Source: Rhodovastum atsumiense (lineage in GTDB: Bacteria > Pseudomonadota > Alphaproteobacteria > Acetobacterales > Acetobacteraceae). Taken from it: a DNA stretch of 64,000 nt. Under the pieces are notes generated by a model, which saw nothing but the letters and a program-made list of their open reading frames with translations, did not search any database and had not been told where the DNA came from. Below, in pieces: positions 52,465-60,901 of the stretch (position 1 is the stretch's first letter; each line of letters begins with the position of its first letter). The stretch is from contig NZ_OW485601.1 of the NCBI RefSeq assembly GCF_937425535.1, positions 1,576,501 through 1,640,500 of the forward strand. Reading direction: 5' to 3'. Made by a program: the position numbers and the translations under genes.

Positions 52465-53472
52465 TCAATCCGCCAGCGCCGCCATCTCACCGGCCAGTTC
52501 GCGCTGCGGCCGGGCGCCGTAATGGCTGATCACCTCGGCTGCGGCGATGCTGCCCAGCCGCGCGGCGGCAGCGAGCGAGCGCCCGGCCGTGTAGGCCGCC
52601 AGGAACCCCGCGGCATAGGCATCGCCCGCGCCGGTGGTGTCCACCACCTCGGTCGGCACCGCCGCGGCGGTCACCGTCTCGGCGCCGCGCAGGATCACGC
52701 TGCCGGCCTCGCTGCGGGTCAGCGCCGCCAGCGCCACCTCGCCCCGCACCGACGCGGCCGCCGCCTCGAAGCTGTCGCACTGGTACAGGGCGCAGATCTC
52801 GGCCTCGTTGGCGAACAGGATGTCCACATGCCCGGCCACCAGCTCGCGGAAGCCGTCGCGATGGCGGTTCACGCAGAACGCGTCCGACAGTGACAGCGCC
52901 ACCTGCCGCCCCGCCGCATGCGCCGCGGCGGCGGCCTTGCGGAAGGCCGCCTGCGCCGCCGGCGGATCGAACAGGTAGCCTTCCAGGTAGGTGATGGCCG
53001 ACTCCGCCACCAGCGCCGCGTCCACCTCGTCCGGCCCGAACGCCACGCAGGCACCCAGATAGGTGTTCATGGTGCGCTGCCCGTCCTGCGTCACCGCGAT
53101 CAGGCAGCGTGCCGTGGAGGCTCCGCCCGCCAGCGGCGGGGTCGGGAAATGCACGCCCGCCGCGGCGATGTCGTGGCGGAACACCTGGCCGAGCTGGTCG
53201 TCGGCCACCCGCCCGAGGAACGCCACCCGCGCGCCGAGCGCCGCGGCGACGGCGCAGCTGTTCGCCACCGAGCCGCCGCTGCTCTCCTGGCCAGCCGGCA
53301 GGTCGGCATAGAGGCGCTCGGCGGTCGCTTCGTCGATCAGCGCCATCGCGCCCTTGTGCATGTCGTGCTTCGAGAGGAACGCCTCGTGCACCGGCGCGAC
53401 CACATCCACGATGGCGTTGCCGATGCCAAGGATGTCGAAGCGGGCCTTTCCGGCGGGCGCGGAACTTGTCAT
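52465..53472 (-). CDS. PfkB-family kinase, adenosine kinase-like
   Basis: A 335-residue ribokinase/PfkB-family kinase. The N-terminal GIGNAIVDVVAPV and GGSVANS are sugar-binding blocks, and the C-terminal DTTGAGDAYAAGFLAAY carries the catalytic Asp and anion hole. The pattern is closest to bacterial adenosine kinases, which salvage adenosine to AMP, but ribokinase or inosine kinase activity is possible. The ATG at 53472 is chosen; the frame extends to 53667. It lies above paralog B on the same strand with a 165-bp gap. Confidence 0.85.
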   Translation of the reverse strand: MTSSAPAGKARFDILGIGNAIVDVVAPVHEAFLSKHDMHKGAMALIDEATAERLYADLPAGQESSGGSVANSCAVAAALGARVAFLGRVADDQLGQVFRHDIAAAGVHFPTPPLAGGASTARCLIAVTQDGQRTMNTYLGACVAFGPDEVDAALVAESAITYLEGYLFDPPAAQAAFRKAAAAAHAAGRQVALSLSDAFCVNRHRDGFRELVAGHVDILFANEAEICALYQCDSFEAAAASVRGEVALAALTRSEAGSVILRGAETVTAAAVPTEVVDTTGAGDAYAAGFLAAYTAGRSLAAAARLGSIAAAEVISHYGARPQRELAGEMAALAD

Positions 53473-53587
53473 GTGCTGCAGGATCTCCACGGGCGGGGTC
53501 GCGCCCCGCCTATCACCCGCCCCCCTGCCCCGCAACCCGCGCCCCCGCAACCCGCCCGCCCGGCCCCCACACTCACCGGAGTTCATC

Positions 53588-54253
53588 ATGACGCTGCTGC
53601 TGCCCCCGATCCGCGCCGTGTCCCAGCTCGACGACCCGGTGTTCCTGGGCGTGGTGCTGCGCAGCATCGCCTGGGCCGTGCTGGCCTTCGCGGCGGTGGC
53701 GGGGCTGCTGGCCTGGGCCGGGCACGAGGCCGGGCAGAGCTGGGGGCCGAACTGGGCCGGCTGGCTCGGCTATGCCGCCGGCCCGGTGGGCGGCGGGCTG
53801 CTGGCGCTGTTCCTGTTCCTGCCGGTCGCGACCGTGATCGCGAGCCTGTTCGTCGATCGCGTGGCCGACGCGGTGGAACACCGCTACTACCCCGCCATCC
53901 CGCCGGCCCGCCCGGCCGCCCTGAGCGTGCAGATATGGGACGGCATCGCGCTCGGCGCGCGGGTGCTGGCGCTGCAGGTGGTGGCGCTGCTGCTGTCGCT
54001 GCTGCTGCCTGGAATCGGTCTGGTGCTGGGCTGGCTGATCGCCGCCTGGGCGATCGGCCGCGGGCTGTTCGTGGCGGTGGCGATGCGCCGCATGGACCGG
54101 GACACCGCCACCGCGCTGTACCGGCGCCAGCGTGGGGCGGTGATCGTGCAAGGGGGCCTGATGGCGGCGATGGGTGTGATACCGCTGCTCAACCTGCTCG
54201 CGCCGGTCCTGGGCACGGCGGCGATGGTGCATGTGCTGCACGCCCGCGACTGA
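53588..54253 (+). CDS. EI24/CysZ-like membrane protein
   Basis: A 221-residue membrane protein with about five hydrophobic helices (AWAVLAFAAVAGLLAWAG; LLALFLFLPVATVIASLFVD; VLALQVVALLLSLLLPGIGL and others). The middle block SLFVDRVADAVEHRYYP and the end LNLLAPVLGTAAMVH match the EI24 domain, which includes the sulfate transporter CysZ. GGAG precedes the ATG at 53588. Divergent from the adenosine kinase-like gene; no cys genes are nearby, so substrate is unknown. Confidence 0.82.
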   Translation: MTLLLPPIRAVSQLDDPVFLGVVLRSIAWAVLAFAAVAGLLAWAGHEAGQSWGPNWAGWLGYAAGPVGGGLLALFLFLPVATVIASLFVDRVADAVEHRYYPAIPPARPAALSVQIWDGIALGARVLALQVVALLLSLLLPGIGLVLGWLIAAWAIGRGLFVAVAMRRMDRDTATALYRRQRGAVIVQGGLMAAMGVIPLLNLLAPVLGTAAMVHVLHARD

Positions 54254-54527
54254 TACCCGGTTCGGCTTCCCCCATGACACGATCATGGCACGCACCGAGC
54301 ATTGACACCCGATCCGGCCGCGCCATGGCCCAATATCGGTGGCGCCGGAGATGGAAAGAGGTAATGCAATTGTGTGCCTGTTTCTCCGAACCGGCTGCAG
54401 TCCAGTCATGATTGCAACGCAGTGCTCGTTCCAGCACTCAATCCATCTTCACGTCCTGGTTGTTCGCCCGCGCACCACTGTGATAGGCCAACGGCGCCAA
54501 CGTTCACCCGAGTGAATCGGAGCCCTC

Positions 54528-55238
54528 GTGTTCAAGCGCCGCAAACCCGATGAAGCCCCGGCTGCCGAGCCGACCCTGAATGCCCCGGCCAGTGGGCAGG
54601 ACCAGGTGCGCCCGGCCGGAAACGCGGCCCCCGGACCGGACGACGCGACGCGTTCGACCGATTCCGGCCTCGGTGTTCCCCCGTTTCGCCCTGCTCCGCC
54701 GAAGGAGGCTCCGCCCATGAGCCGCGCGCCGTTCGCCGCCAATCCCACTGCACCCGTCGGGATCCAGCCGCAGCCGCAGCCAGGGTCCGGCGTGCCACGC
54801 CCCGGCATGGCCCCGGTGCGCCCGCAGGTGCGTGAGCCGACCGAGCGCCGCACGCTCGTGGTCGGCCGTGGCATCTCGCTGCAGGGCACGGTGCAGGATG
54901 CCGAGCGCCTGGTGGTCGAGGGCACGGTCGAGGCCTCGATGATCCAGGCCGCCGAGTTGGTGGTCTCCCCCGGCGGCGTGTTCAAGGGCGAGGTCGAGGT
55001 CGAGGACGCCGAGGTCGCCGGCACCATCGACGGCACCCTGACCGCGCGCGGCAACCTGATCCTGCGTGCCAGCGGCAAGCTGCTCGGCACCGCCCGTTGC
55101 CGCCGCCTGCAGGTCGAGGACGGCGGGCAGATCAGCGGCCGCATGGAAATGCTGACCGACCCCGCCCCGGTCTCGCCGCTTCGTACCTCGGCGCCGGTGC
55201 CGGCTGCCGCCCCGACCGCGTCCATCGAACAGGACTGA
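54528..55238 (+). CDS. Bactofilin (polymer-forming cytoskeletal protein)
   Basis: A 236-residue protein. A disordered Pro-rich N-terminal half leads into a bactofilin domain from about residue 110 (LVVGRGISLQGTVQDAERLVVEG), then regular beta-helix rungs such as VEASMIQAAELVVSPGGVFKG and AEVAGTIDGTLTARGNLIL. Bactofilins form filaments that place cell-wall enzymes and stalks. The start is GTG at 54528 with GGAG upstream. The 274-bp gap above probably holds its promoter. The downstream lipoprotein gene overlaps its stop. Confidence 0.92.
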   Translation: MFKRRKPDEAPAAEPTLNAPASGQDQVRPAGNAAPGPDDATRSTDSGLGVPPFRPAPPKEAPPMSRAPFAANPTAPVGIQPQPQPGSGVPRPGMAPVRPQVREPTERRTLVVGRGISLQGTVQDAERLVVEGTVEASMIQAAELVVSPGGVFKGEVEVEDAEVAGTIDGTLTARGNLILRASGKLLGTARCRRLQVEDGGQISGRMEMLTDPAPVSPLRTSAPVPAAAPTASIEQD

Positions 55239-55627
55239 GCGGGACGTTTCGCGCCGCAGCGCTGGGGGTGGCGCTGCTGGCCCCCGCCTGCGTGTCCGCC
55301 CCGCCATCGGCGGAGCGGACCTCCGCCCCTGCGGCGCCCCCGCCACAGCGCCCCCCGCCCGCCGCCACCCAGGACCTGATCGGCGCCTCGGCGGAGGACC
55401 TGTTCGCCATGTTCGGGCGCCCGGCCTTGCGCCGGCGCGACGGCCCCGCCGAGGTCTGGCTGTACGTGGCGGGCGTGGAGTGCCGGCTCGACCTGATCCT
55501 GTTTCCTGACAGCGACGAACCCCGCGTGGCCCATGCCGCCTGGCGACGGGCGGCACGGGTCAGCGAACGCACCTGCCTGCACCGCCTCGATCCCGGCAGC
55601 GGGCAGGGCCTGCCCGCCAGGGGATGA
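55235..55627 (+). CDS. Small lipoprotein coupled to bactofilin
   Basis: About 130 residues. A hydrophobic leader ALGVALLAPAC carries a lipobox with the acylated Cys. A Pro/Ala linker follows, then a conserved core DLIGASAEDLFAMFGRPALRRRDGPAEVW and CRLDLILF, resembling the BamE/SmpA-type fold of small outer-membrane lipoproteins. No ATG, GTG or TTG gives a full signal peptide. CTG at 55235 overlaps the bactofilin stop (CTGA), the layout of coupled translation, and is proposed as start. ATG 55097 lies inside the bactofilin gene. The core is not recognised as a named family. Confidence 0.65.
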   Translation: MSGTFRAAALGVALLAPACVSAPPSAERTSAPAAPPPQRPPPAATQDLIGASAEDLFAMFGRPALRRRDGPAEVWLYVAGVECRLDLILFPDSDEPRVAHAAWRRAARVSERTCLHRLDPGSGQGLPARG

Positions 55628-55654
55628 CGCCGCCCCCGGCGGGCGCAGACGATC

Positions 55655-57940
55655 TCAGCGTTGCAGCGTCTGGTGCGCGGCGAGAGTGGCGATGTCGACG
55701 ATCTGGCTGACCGTCGCGTCCATCGGCACCAGTTGCGCCGCGTGCGACAGGCCCATGATCAGCGGCCCGATCGTGCCGCCCCCGCCCAGCCGTGGCGCCA
55801 GCCGCGAGGTGATCAGGGCCGAGTGCAGCCCCGGCATGATCAGCACGTTGGCCGGCCCGGTCAGGCGGCAGAACGGGTAGAGCGCCCGGTAGGACTCGTC
55901 GAGCGCCACGTCGGGGCTCATCTCGCCGTCATATTCGAAGTCCACGCCGCGGCCGTCGAGGATGGCCACCGCGTCGCGAATGGCATTGCCCGCCGCCGAG
56001 ATCTGGCTGCCGAAGGTCGAATAGGACAGCAACGCCACCCGGGGCTCGTGGCCGAGCCGGCGTGCCGCCGCCGCGGCGCCGACGGCGATGTCGGCGAACT
56101 GCTCGGCCGAGGGGCGGAAATGCACCAGCGTGTCGGCAATGAAGATGGTGGCGCCACGGATGCCCACCATCAGCGTGAGCCCGAAGGCGATGCCGCCGGG
56201 GGCGGGATCGATCGCCCGGCCGATATCTTCAAGGCAGACCGAGGTCGCACGGGTCAGCCCGGTGATCATCGCATCGGCCTCGCCGGTCGCGACCATGCAG
56301 GCGGCGAAGACGTTGCGGTTCTGGTTGACCAGGCGCTGGCAGTCGCGCAGCAGCAGGCCGCGCCGCTGCTGCCGCTGGTACAGGAAGTCGGTGTAGCGGG
56401 CGGTGGATTGCGACAGCCGGGCGTTCAGGATCTCGATGCCGTTGCCATCGCCCAGGCCGAGCGTGGCGAGCGTGGCGCGCACCCGGTCTTCCTGCCCGAT
56501 CAGCACCGGCGTGCCGTAGCCGGCGTTGCGGAAGGCCACCGCCGCGCGGACGATCTTCTCCTCCTCGCCCTCGGCGAACACTACCCGGCGCGGCTCGGCG
56601 CGCACGCTTTCCATGATGGCGTCGAGCGCATTGGCGGTGGGGTCGAGCCGGCCGGACAGCTCGCGGGCGTATTTGCGCAGGTCGGTGATGGGGTGGCGCG
56701 CCACACCGGAGTCCATGGCGGCCTTCGCCACCGCCGGCGGCAGGCGGCTGATCAGCCGCGGATCGAAGGCATTGGGAATGATGTAGTCAGGCCCGAAGCG
56801 CAGCCGGTTGCCGGCGGCCGCGGCGTTCACCTCGTCGGGCACGTCCTCGCGCGCGAGCTGGGCGAGCGCCTGGGCGGCGGCGATCTTCATGCGTTCGTTG
56901 ATGGTGCTCGCCCGCACGTCCAGCGCGCCGCGGAAGATGTAGGGGAAGCCGAGCACGTTGTTGACCTGGTTGGGATAGTCGCTGCGGCCGGTGGCGATGA
57001 TCGCCTCCGGGCTGGCGGCGCGCGCCGCCTCCGGGGTGATCTCCGGATCGGGGTTGGCCAGGGCGAAGATGATCGGCCGGGCGGCCATGCCGCGCACCAT
57101 CTCCTGGGTCAGCGCCCCCTTCACCGACAGGCCGAAGAACACGTCGGCACCTTCCAGCGCCTCGGCGAGCGTGCGCGCGCTCGTTGTGGCGGCATGCGCG
57201 CTCTTCCACTGGTTCATGCCCTCGGTGCGGCCCTGGTAGACCACGCCCTTGGTGTCGCAGAGCAGGATGTTCTCCTGCCGCATCCCCAGGGCCTTGAGCA
57301 GTTCCACCCCGGCGATCGCCGCCGCGCCGGCGCCGTTCACCACCAGCTTCGTGCGGGCCAGGTCGCGCCCGGTCAGGTGGCAGGCATTGATCAGCCCGGC
57401 GGCGGCGACAATCGCGGTGCCGTGCTGGTCATCGTGGAATACCGGGATGTCCATCAGCTCGCGCAGGCGTTGCTCGATGACGAAGCACTCCGGTGCCTTG
57501 ATGTCCTCGAGGTTGATGCCGCCGAAACTGGGGCCGAGATAGCGCACGCAGTTGACGAATTCGTCGATATTTTCGGTGGAAATGCAGAGGTCGATGCCAT
57601 CGACATCGGCGAAGCGCTTGAACAGCGCGACCTTGCCTTCCATCACCGGCTTGCCGGCGAGCGCCCCCAGGTTGCCCAGGCCGAGCACCGCCGTGCCGTT
57701 GGACACCACCGCGACCATGTTGCCCTTGGTGGTGTAGTCGTAGGCCGCCGCCGGATCGCGATGGATGCGCAGGCAGGGTTCGGCAACGCCCGGCGAATAG
57801 GCGAGCGAGAGATCCCGTGCCGTGGTCAACGGCTTGGAGATCCGCGTCTCCAGTTTGCCGGGCCGACCCGAGGCATGCAGCGCCAAGGCCTCCTCCGCCG
57901 AAACGCGCGCCGTGCGCGGATCGGAGCTGCCATTGGTCAT
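55655..57940 (-). CDS. maeB: NADP-dependent malic enzyme with phosphotransacetylase-like domain
   Basis: A 761-residue two-domain enzyme that decarboxylates malate to pyruvate. The N-terminal malic domain has LAYSPGVAEPCL, NGTAVLGLGNLGALAGKPVMEGK, FHDDQHGTAIV and VNGAGAAAIAGVELL (NADP loop). The C-terminal half (from about residue 430) is a phosphotransacetylase-like domain with VFAEGEEEKIVRAA and TLMVGIRGATIFIAD-type text; in relatives it is regulatory (acetyl-CoA sensing), not catalytic. The ribosome site AGGAGGAA precedes the ATG. Divergent from mutS. Confidence 0.95.
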   Translation of the reverse strand: MTNGSSDPRTARVSAEEALALHASGRPGKLETRISKPLTTARDLSLAYSPGVAEPCLRIHRDPAAAYDYTTKGNMVAVVSNGTAVLGLGNLGALAGKPVMEGKVALFKRFADVDGIDLCISTENIDEFVNCVRYLGPSFGGINLEDIKAPECFVIEQRLRELMDIPVFHDDQHGTAIVAAAGLINACHLTGRDLARTKLVVNGAGAAAIAGVELLKALGMRQENILLCDTKGVVYQGRTEGMNQWKSAHAATTSARTLAEALEGADVFFGLSVKGALTQEMVRGMAARPIIFALANPDPEITPEAARAASPEAIIATGRSDYPNQVNNVLGFPYIFRGALDVRASTINERMKIAAAQALAQLAREDVPDEVNAAAAGNRLRFGPDYIIPNAFDPRLISRLPPAVAKAAMDSGVARHPITDLRKYARELSGRLDPTANALDAIMESVRAEPRRVVFAEGEEEKIVRAAVAFRNAGYGTPVLIGQEDRVRATLATLGLGDGNGIEILNARLSQSTARYTDFLYQRQQRRGLLLRDCQRLVNQNRNVFAACMVATGEADAMITGLTRATSVCLEDIGRAIDPAPGGIAFGLTLMVGIRGATIFIADTLVHFRPSAEQFADIAVGAAAAARRLGHEPRVALLSYSTFGSQISAAGNAIRDAVAILDGRGVDFEYDGEMSPDVALDESYRALYPFCRLTGPANVLIMPGLHSALITSRLAPRLGGGGTIGPLIMGLSHAAQLVPMDATVSQIVDIATLAAHQTLQR

Positions 57941-58231
57941 GACTTTTATTCCTCCTGCGAGCCGAACGTGCCGGCCCGCGCATCATGGCGGCATGCCGCC
58001 AGAGGGGGAAGTCGCACGCGTGTCGGCACGCAATGGTACCGAGGCATCCGGACGCATTCCGGCATTTCCGCCATGCACCGGGAGCAGGCGCGACGGCAAC
58101 GGTTGCCGGCTTTGCGGCGGGTTGCCGAAGCTTTGACAAGGCCATAAGTTTCACATGAACCGGCAGAAAGGATCCGGCGGCACGGCCCGAGCCCTCCTCT
58201 GCTCGCACTCCCGACCGTGATTGGCTACACC
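57941..58231. promoter_or_regulatory. Divergent maeB/mutS intergenic region with two palindromes
   Basis: The gap contains a perfect 16-bp palindrome TGGCGGCATGCCGCCA (57986-58001), close to the maeB start, and CGGCAAC/GTTGCCG with a 1-bp centre (58094-58108) nearer mutS. A TTGACA box lies at 58133-58138 but no good -10 follows at 17 bp. The palindromes look like dimer-binding operators; regulators are unknown. Confidence 0.4.
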
Positions 58232-60901
58232 ATGGCGATGCCAGGCCCCGCCCGCTCCCCCGCCGCCGAGGGCGCCACGCCCGCCATGGCGCAGTGGTTC
58301 GCCGCCAAGGCGGACCATCCCGATGCGCTCGTGTTCTTCCGCATGGGCGATTTCTACGAATTGTTCTTCGGCGACGCCGAGGCCGCCGCTGCCGCGCTCG
58401 ACATCGCGCTGACCAAACGCGGCGAGCATGCCGGGGAACCGATCCCCATGTGCGGCGTGCCGGTGCATGCGGCCGAAAGCTATCTCGCCCGGCTGATCCG
58501 TCGCGGCTTCCGCGTCGCCGTCGCCGAGCAGATGGAAGACCCGAAGACCCGCACCGGCAAGACGCCGATCCGCCGCGAGGTGGTGCGGCTGATCACCCCC
58601 GGCACGCTCACCGAGGAAGCGCTGCTGGAGCCCGGCCGGCCCAACCTGCTGCTGGCGCTGGTCCCGACGGAGGGGCGCATCGGCGCCGCCTGGCTCGATG
58701 TCTCCACCGGCGCCTTCGAAACCCAGGCGCTGCACGCCGACGCGCTGCCCGCCGCGCTCGGCCGCATCGATCCGGCCGAGATCCTCGCCCCGGCCGTCCT
58801 GCCGCTCGGCGAATGGGAAGGGCGCCGCGCCCCGGAGCAGCGCGCCACCCCCGCGGCGGTGGCACGGCGGCGGCTGGCCGAGACCTTCCATGCCGCCAGC
58901 CTGGACGCCTTCGGCAATTTCTCCGATGTCGAGGCGGTCGCGGCGCTGCAGGCGCTCGACTACGTGCGGGCCACCCAGGCGGGCAAGCTGCCGCTGCTCT
59001 CCCGCCCCGCCCCGCTCGGCGAGGCCGGGCGGCTGGAACTGGATGGGGCCACCCGGGCAAGCCTGGAGATCCTGCGCGCGCGGGACGGCGGCACCACCCA
59101 CACCCTGGTCGCCGCGGTGCAGCGCACCCTCACCGCCGCGGGGGCGCGGCTGCTGGCGGAGTGGCTGGCCGCGCCGCTGACCGACCCCGCCGCGATCGGC
59201 GCCCGCCAGGAAAGCTGGGCCTGGCTGCTCGTCAATCCGGCGGCGGCCACGGCGTTGCGGGCGGCGCTGCGCCGGGCCCCGGACATGGCCCGCGCGCTGG
59301 CCCGGCTCTCGCTGGGCCGCGGCGGACCGCGCGACCTTGGCGCCCTGCGCGACGGGCTCGCCGCCGCGGCGGAGGCCGAGGCGGCGCTCGAGGGCACGCT
59401 GCCGGCGCTGCTGGCCGAGGCCCGCGCGGCCCTGCCCGTCGCCCCGGCGCTGCGCGCCGAACTGAACGCGGCCCTCGCCGAGCCGGTGCCGGCGCGGCTC
59501 GAAGACGGCGCCATCGCCACCGGCTTCGATGCCGAACTGGACGCCGAACGGTCGTTGCGCGACGACAGCCGCCGGGTGGTGGCGACGCTGCAGCTCGACT
59601 ACGCACAGAAATACGGTGTCGCCAGCCTCAAGATCCGCCACCATGCCCAGCTCGGCTACGTCATCGAGGCACCGGCCGCCGCGGTCGAGAAACTGCGGGC
59701 GCATCCCGACCTGACCCTGCGCCAGGGCATGGCGAACGGCGCCCGCTTCTCCTCGCCCGAACTGTCCGACCTCGACCGCCGCATCACCGAGGCGGCCGAT
59801 CGCGCCGCCGTCCGCGAGCGCGCGGTGTTCGCCCACCTGGTCACCGCGGCGCTGCACGAGAGCGAGGTCCTGGCCGGGTGCGCCGCCGCCCTCGCCTTGC
59901 TGGACGTCGCCCAGTCCGCCGCCGCCCTCGCCGCCCCCGGCACATGGTGCCGTCCGGAGGTGACCGACACGGCGGCGTTCCAGGTCACGGCGGGGCGCCA
60001 TCCGGTGGTCGAGGCGGCGCTGGCGGGCACCATCGCCTTCGTGCCGAATGACTGCGACCTCTCGCCCGGGCGGCGCGTGCTGCTGCTGACCGGGCCGAAC
60101 ATGGCGGGCAAGTCCACCTACCTGCGGCAGAACGCGCTGATCGTGGTGCTGGCGCAGGCGGGGCTGCCGGTGCCGGCGACCGCGGCACGCATCGGCGTGG
60201 TGGACCGGCTGTTCTCGCGCGTCGGAGCCTCCGACGACCTCGCGCGCGGGCGCAGCACCTTCATGGTGGAAATGACCGAGACCGCCGCCATCCTGCACCA
60301 GGCCGGCCCGCGCAGCCTGGCCGTGATCGACGAGATCGGCCGCGGCACCGCCACCCTCGACGGGCTGGCGATCGCCTGGGCGGTCCTGGAAGCGCTGCAC
60401 AATGCCGCCCGTTGCCGGGTGATCTTCGCCACCCACTTCCATGAACTCGCCCGGCTCGAGGGCGAACTTGCGCATCTCGCGCCGTACAGCATGCGGGTGA
60501 AGGAGTGGAAGGGAGAGGTGGTGTTCCTGCACGAGGTCGCCGCCGGCGCGGCGGGACGGAGCTGGGGCGTGCATGTCGCGCGGCTGGCCGGCGTGCCGGC
60601 CCCGGTGGTGCGCCGTGCCGGCACCCTGCTGGCCGCGCTGGAGCGCCGCGCGGGCGACCTGACCGATGCCGGCGCGCTGCCGCTGTTCGCCGCGGCCACC
60701 CCGGCGGCCGCCGAGCCGGAGCCCCGCCCGCCCGCCACACCAGAAACCTTGCCGCCCGCCGACCCGTTGCGAGAGGAACTGGCGGCGATCGATCCGGACT
60801 GCCTGACCCCCCGCGAGGCACTCGAGGCCCTGTATCGCCTCCGGGCACTGCTGCCCCCCGACAGCGTGCCTGTCACAGCGCGCATCGACCCGGTACAATG
60901 A
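58232..60901 (+). CDS. mutS: DNA mismatch repair protein MutS
   Basis: An 889-residue mismatch sensor. The mismatch-reading FxE motif is in FFRMGDFYELFFGDAE. Walker A GPNMAGKSTYLRQ, Walker B VIDEIGRGTATLDG and the ATPase block RCRVIFATHFHELA are intact. Length is normal. The ATG at 58232 is chosen; GTG 58217 and ATG 58238 are also possible and no strong ribosome site favours one. Its TGA overlaps the glnD ATG (ATGA), so mutS and glnD are co-translated. Confidence 0.96.
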   Translation: MAMPGPARSPAAEGATPAMAQWFAAKADHPDALVFFRMGDFYELFFGDAEAAAAALDIALTKRGEHAGEPIPMCGVPVHAAESYLARLIRRGFRVAVAEQMEDPKTRTGKTPIRREVVRLITPGTLTEEALLEPGRPNLLLALVPTEGRIGAAWLDVSTGAFETQALHADALPAALGRIDPAEILAPAVLPLGEWEGRRAPEQRATPAAVARRRLAETFHAASLDAFGNFSDVEAVAALQALDYVRATQAGKLPLLSRPAPLGEAGRLELDGATRASLEILRARDGGTTHTLVAAVQRTLTAAGARLLAEWLAAPLTDPAAIGARQESWAWLLVNPAAATALRAALRRAPDMARALARLSLGRGGPRDLGALRDGLAAAAEAEAALEGTLPALLAEARAALPVAPALRAELNAALAEPVPARLEDGAIATGFDAELDAERSLRDDSRRVVATLQLDYAQKYGVASLKIRHHAQLGYVIEAPAAAVEKLRAHPDLTLRQGMANGARFSSPELSDLDRRITEAADRAAVRERAVFAHLVTAALHESEVLAGCAAALALLDVAQSAAALAAPGTWCRPEVTDTAAFQVTAGRHPVVEAALAGTIAFVPNDCDLSPGRRVLLLTGPNMAGKSTYLRQNALIVVLAQAGLPVPATAARIGVVDRLFSRVGASDDLARGRSTFMVEMTETAAILHQAGPRSLAVIDEIGRGTATLDGLAIAWAVLEALHNAARCRVIFATHFHELARLEGELAHLAPYSMRVKEWKGEVVFLHEVAAGAAGRSWGVHVARLAGVPAPVVRRAGTLLAALERRAGDLTDAGALPLFAAATPAAAEPEPRPPATPETLPPADPLREELAAIDPDCLTPREALEALYRLRALLPPDSVPVTARIDPVQ

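Noticed and set aside
58133-58138. TTGACA as a mutS promoter -35 box
   Set aside because: No acceptable -10 element at 16-18 bp; listed only as a note in the intergenic entry.
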